Source: Ehretia macrophylla (Eukaryota; Streptophyta; Magnoliopsida; Boraginales; Ehretiaceae). Taken from it: 64,000 bases of DNA. The first letter of the stretch is position 1. Each line of letters opens with the position of its first letter. Both the position numbers and the translations under genes were made by a program. Below, one piece after another: positions 59,717-64,000 of the stretch. Under the pieces are notes generated by a model. The model searched no databases. It saw nothing but the letters and a program-made list of their open reading frames with translations, and was not told the origin of the DNA. The stretch is from assembly GCA_037974665.1 (NCBI GenBank), contig CM075767.1, positions 560,501-624,500 on the forward strand, in the 5' to 3' direction.

Positions 59717-61579
59717 TTAAAGCTGAATTTTTAACTCCTGAAGTTCAGCCGATGCCATTCTATAAGGACTCCTAGAAATTGGCGCAGTGCCTGGCACAAG
59801 ATCAATCACGAACTCAATCTCCCTATCCGGTGGTAAACCCGGTAATTCCTCGGGAAATACACCAGGGAAGTCTCTAACAATCGGAACCTCATTCAAACTC
59901 AACTTATCAGCAGGCTGATTGATCAAATAGGCTAAGTAAGCTTCACAACCCCTATTCAACAACTTAGAAGTCTTGATCGCTGATAAAAGTGGAATGCGGG
60001 CAGCCCTGCAGTTCCCAACAATCTCTAGTACCGGTAGGTCAGGAACCTTAAGATAAACGACCTTTGTTCTACAATCCAACTGAGCATAATACTTTCCCAA
60101 CCAGTCCATTCCCAAAATGATTTCAAAGTCACGGAATGGAAATATAATTAAATCAGCAGGAAATTTACGGTTCTCAATACATATATCACAAGATTTGCAA
60201 ATAGACTCAGTAACAAATTTTGCACCCAAAGGAGTACTAACTTCAACTTCATGAGGCAATTTATCAATGCAAACATTCACAGATCGTGCACATGCAGGAG
60301 TTATAAACGAATGTGTAGCTCCGGGATCAATCAAAACTTTAACTGGCTGAGTATTGAGAAGAAAGGTACCTTCCACTATAGCTGTAGTATCGGGTAGCTC
60401 CTCTGCATCCAGTGCAAAGACCCTAGCCTGAACTCTCTGTGCTGGGCGTGCACCTGCAGCCCTATTCTGAACACCTTGGCCTCCACCACGGCCCTGAACA
60501 TTATTATACTTAGGGCAATCTCTCACCCTATGGTCATCACTGCCACAACCCGTACATTTACCACTCTTCCTCCAGCAGTTAGCCTCAATATGGCCCGATC
60601 GATTACAATAATTACACTGCTGATTTTGCCTAACCGCAGTGTTTCCTGTAGGTGCTGGGGCTCTGGCAGGGGTAGGAACTGTACCTCCCTGCTGAGGTCT
60701 AGTCACAGCTGGCCTAGCCTGAATCTGCTGCTGTGGCTGATACGGACGCTGCTGAGGAGCCTGTGCAGAAGACTGGTACTGCCTCGGCTGACTCTGGCTG
60801 CTCTGGCCCAAATACTGCTTCTTACTCGGCTGACTGCTCTCAGCTAACATCTCAGCCTTCCGTTTCTCAAACTTCGAGGCTGCCTGAAATGCCTCGGGAA
60901 AAGTAGTGTAGGTCTGCCCAGTCAAATGCAACTGAATGTCCATTCTCAGCCCACGGACAAACCTATGTATCATCCTCCTAGCCGGCCGTACCAACTCGGG
61001 CATATACCTCGACAGGCTAACAAACCTAGCCTCGTACTGTGCAACAGTCATATTTCCCTGCTTCAGGGCCACAAACTCATCTTCCCTCCTCTCCATAGCC
61101 ATCTCGGGAATATATTTGTCCCGGAACTCACTTACAAAATCATCCCATAAGTGTGGAACATCCTCACAATCCCACCTCAATCTGACAGTATTCCATCACT
61201 GCTCTGCATCACCCTCAAATAAAAATGATGCATAATCTATTCTTGCCTCATCAGTGTACCTCAAAGCGGTGAAAATCTTCTCAACTCGATTAATCCATCT
61301 CTCGGCCGCCTCATCATCCGGCTCTCCGAAGAACTTTCCCGGCTCGTGCCTCAAAAATTTCTCTAACTGATTATTCTCAACTCTGTACCCCTGTCCACCA
61401 GGATTAGCTTGATTACCCTGGGGATTAATCCGGTCCTGCCTCTGCTCATGTAGTACCTGTGTGATCCGGTCTACTGCAGTAGTCATGGTAGCCATAAACT
61501 GCTCAGGCAACGGCTACTGACCCTGTTCTGCTGCCTCTTCATTTGATCCTATACCTTGAGTACCACGACGTGGCGGCAT
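59717..61579 (-). pseudogene. Gamma-1 gag and protease
   Basis: The likely start is ATG at 61579-61577 (MPPRRGTQGIG). Codon 22 is TAG (61514-61516). The frame 61196-61510 holds FFGEPDDEAAERWINRVE and ends at a TGA in place of the Trp codon of EGDAEQW. The last frame, from 61180 (487 codons), has FRDKYIPEM, LKQGNMTVAQYE, a Gln/Pro-rich linker, CCHC knuckles at residues 189-202 and 209-222, and a protease site at 285-288 reading DPGA rather than DSGA, followed by ATHSFI. GMDWLGKY, typical of the protease flap end, is present. It stops at 59717-59719 just before the reverse transcriptase. Confidence 0.92.
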
Positions 61580-61871
61580 AGTAGAAATTCACAATAGCTG
61601 GCAACATTTAAAAGCAGTTTATAGACAGAAATATAGCACATAAGATTAGATAACACTCAAGTCAATAACAATCCAATATTCTATCACACAATTCACATAA
61701 GACAAGTTTAACTTGCCAAACTATTCCACTTAAACACACAAACATTCCAAGTTCACAAAGTCATGTTATAACATTTTCTTTTCACTTAGCAATCATACAT
61801 AAACACTTTAGCATTTTAGACCTTTACCCCACAGACCGAGAATCATATCCCGGCTCATGCAAGACTATCAT
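61580..61871 (-). other. Gamma-1 leader
   Basis: About 290 bp between primer site and gag start, AT-rich, with the conserved block near 61820-61860 and nothing else recognised. Confidence 0.7.
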
Positions 61872-61883
61872 GCTCTGATACCA
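61872..61883 (-). promoter_or_regulatory. Gamma-1 primer binding site
   Basis: Minus strand TGGTATCAGAGC, 8 nt from the LTR start at 61892; followed by a variant of the post-PBS block (AGCCGGGATATGATTCTCGG). Confidence 0.9.
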
Positions 61884-62337
61884 CCTAAAGATGTCACGCC
61901 CCGACCCGACCCCGCAAAAGGCCAAGCCCGGACCCGACACACGGACGGAGTCTCCTTTGTACCGCGGACGATCCGAAAACCCTAAAATCAATATAACACT
62001 TGCGAAAGCCATATATTAATCAAAACAAGCCAACTTTCTTCAAAAACATACATTTCTTATTATCCAACTTTCCAAGCCAAAAATGATATGCATACTACAC
62101 AAGTATTTATGCCACTAATCAATTCCAATAGCATGCATTTTCTTACTAGTCACAAGAGTGTAAGTTACAACTTTACATTCTTTCAACTTATACAACATAA
62201 GACCATAGAGGCCTCAAACTAGAAAATATATACAAGGCTACAAGCCTCAAAATTAAGCGACCTCCACGCAATATACATAACAAGCAAGGTTCGCACAAAA
62301 ACTGGTAACCAACCACCAGCAAAGCAGAGAAGTGCTA

Positions 62338-62403
62338 TCACGGAAACACCTCCACCTGCTCCTCCTCCTCTATTACCTCGAGAGGGTCTGCTTCAACTAC
62401 TCC
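62338..62403 (-). other. LTR-borne short acidic reading frame (gamma-1)
   Basis: 21 codons and a stop after TTTTTACAG|G: begins GVVEADPLEV, acidic run EEEE, ends VFP. It aligns with the alpha frame (G-x-x-E-x-D-P, acidic core, terminal P and stop). Upstream, the frame reads AHSSLYYVFTG, resembling AHTSIYVSG of alpha, but a TGA replaces the Trp codon of PHW. Confidence 0.42.
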
Positions 62404-62428
62404 TGTAAAAACATAGTATAGAGAGGAA

Positions 62429-62448
62429 TGAGCAAAAACTATTGCTCA
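62429..62448 (-). other. Conserved LTR stem-loop (gamma-1)
   Basis: TGAGCAA, 6-nt loop, TTGCTCA: a perfect 7-bp stem followed by GCGAGGGC on the plus strand. Confidence 0.6.
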
Positions 62449-64000
62449 GCGAGGGCAATTGGTCTCAAGGACGGAGATGAGAGGAGTATGCAATGCAATT
62501 AGCCAAACAATACATACAAATCATATAGAGATACAACAAGCCATCAACAAAGCAAGGCAAGTATTCAAAGCTGTAAACACTCATTCAAAGGATACGATAC
62601 TCTTATCACGAACAACTTTCAAACACGAATTCGATGACGACGCGCCGGCCCAAACCACCTTATAACACCAGTTTGGAATACCCCGGAAGTATCCACAACC
62701 TACGACCCAAATCTCCTTAGGAGGCAACCCAAGCGAGAAAGGGTGCAGCGGAGCTAGAGCAACCAACCCTGGCAACCCAAGGCTACCCAGAGAGGCCCAT
62801 CACTCATGCGCGAGACACTATGCAATGCAAGACTCGATACAAGGCGATAAACAAGCGATAAAGCCACACGTGAGAGAATAACAAAGTAGGTTACTCTCGC
62901 ACGCAATAGTAGCAATTGATAAACAATTCAATCCAAAACAACTCAAACAAGCATTTCAAGTAATTCTAAGCATTCTATAGGCATAAAGACAAGAAAACAC
63001 ACAAAAACACAAATCGGCCCCAACTATCAAAACGCTACCATTTCCAAACGAGCCACGAGTTCTGGAAACCGACTTCGCCAACCCTCCTAGGTCACCATAA
63101 GGCACGTCTAAAGACCCCGAAACCTTACTTTACCCTAGAACTCGCGCAAAGCCCCGATTTTCCCCTTTCTCGTTTGAACTACAACTATAACAACCAAACA
63201 CCCAACCAACGCCATAATCGCACCAAAAGTGCTTCCATGGCTTCCCGAAGCAATGCCAACACGCAAAACGAGAAAACGCAAAAGTCGACCTAAACGACCC
63301 TGACTTTCCCAAAGGCATAATTCTCGTTTTTTCCACTACGCAACCCAAACAAACCACACATTTTAGCATTCTAGCGTACCTAGCACATTTCTACATCAAC
63401 AGAAAGCATAACAGCGCAACTTCAATGTTTCAAGGTTTTACTATTCATAAAACACTATTCATTTAACAATTTAATTTGCAATCACAACATTTAACCGCAG
63501 AAAATGTTACAAAGCTATAAATACATGTTCTACAAATGCCAAGGAACATTCTAGAACCATCAAATCGCTTTAAATAACGATCTACGGATAAATCTCAAAA
63601 TTGACAAAGTTAACATACATAACGTATAAATGCGCAAATAACATGCTTCCCTCACCTTAGGCACTCCTAGTCGCTAGGAAAACAACGCTAGTCACCTCGG
63701 AAACCACCCCGCACGAGCTCTCGCGAAGATTGATCGATTGGAAATTGAAAGGTTTTTTTTTTCCTCTCTTCAAAGCCACGGCCTGCCCTCACTGTTTTGC
63801 TGCTCTTTTTCTTTTTTGCTTAGTTTTTTAGCTTATAAGGTGTTAAATTGGTCAACAAGTCAAAGGTCCAAGGTCAACTACTTAAGACTTGGTCAAAGGG
63901 CCCTATTTTGCGCGTTTTAAAGCCTTATTAGCTAAGGTAAGATCAATTAAAGCTAGCAACATTTAAAATATAAAATTTAAGTCATCTAAACACTAGTTTC

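Larger units (their letters stand above)
55358..64000 (-). mobile_element. Gamma-1, near-complete Ty3/gypsy chromovirus, both ends incomplete
   Basis: 3' LTR 55358-56952 (its outer 680 bp lost at the junction), interior 56953-61891, 5' LTR 61892 to beyond 64000. All expected domains are present in order: gag, zinc knuckles, protease, reverse transcriptase, RNase H, integrase, chromodomain. LTR copies are very similar where they overlap (55358 onward versus 62573 onward), so the element is fairly young. Five in-frame stops and one frameshift inactivate it. Confidence 0.93.
61892..64000 (-). repeat. Gamma-1 5' LTR, cut by window end
   Basis: Starts TGTCACGCCCCGACCCGACC. Includes the stem-loop (62429-62448), the acidic frame (62338-62403) and the GC block (62630-62830). 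62573-64000 duplicates 55358 onward. Confidence 0.92.

Noticed and set aside
60476-60847. 123-codon plus-strand frame inside gamma-1 gag
   Set aside because: Shadow of the Gln/Pro-rich gag linker and zinc knuckles on the other strand.
55358-64000. Endogenous virus integration
   Set aside because: LTRs, tRNA primer site and the gag-protease-RT-RNase H-integrase-chromodomain order indicate a plant retrotransposon; I see no envelope, movement or capsid gene of a pararetrovirus.

Overview
This is nuclear DNA of a flowering plant, probably a eudicot, from a heterochromatic, retrotransposon-saturated region. I infer this from wall-to-wall LTR retrotransposons, initiator-Met tRNA primer sites (TGGTATCAGAGC type), plant-type chromovirus polyproteins with a chromodomain, and AT-rich non-coding DNA. 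I cannot name the species. I see no host gene, no tRNA or rRNA gene and no CRISPR. Essentially every base can be assigned to LTR elements inserted into one another.

Layout. The oldest visible layer is a decayed Ty1/copia element on the minus strand. Its 5' LTR (32688 to about 33810), primer site (32674-32685), leader, gag (start codon at 30757), zinc knuckle, protease and pre-integrase remnants are scattered from right to left over about 25 kb, because other elements landed in it. Insertions into it are: a shrunken beta-family relic (8237-10372, target duplication GTAAG), a gamma-type non-autonomous element (11398-18304, CTTAT), an odd delta-like single LTR with long inverted ends (18310-21733, again CTTAT) and a delta non-autonomous element with 3.6 kb LTRs (22330-30616, CAAGG). 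Element alpha-1 (1-7863, minus strand, cut by the window start, gag-pol broken and internally deleted) lies at the left.

On the right, a beta element (minus strand, gag only) begins at 33811. Its first LTR is split by alpha-2 (34225-48944, plus strand, CATAT). Alpha-2 itself holds a beta solo LTR (37449-39887, TATAT) and, inside its own 3' LTR, alpha-3 (41841-47905, GGCTG/GGTTG). At 55357 the second beta LTR is cut and joined to a truncated gamma LTR. The gamma-1 element (55358 to beyond 64000, minus strand) carries the most complete gag-pol of the window, broken by five stop codons and one frameshift.

How they work together. Only gamma-1 has all protein domains. Alpha-1, beta and the relic retain parts; alpha-2, alpha-3, gamma-2 (11398-18304) and delta have about 1-1.7 kb non-coding interiors and must have been mobilised in trans. 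They share cis-features with coding relatives: PBS, a conserved post-PBS block, a perfect stem-loop just before the polypurine tract, and a stem-loop in the LTR. The most unusual signal is inside the LTRs. Alpha, beta and gamma LTRs hold a short acidic reading frame right after an AG|G acceptor-like site, and its codon changes between beta copies are largely synonymous.
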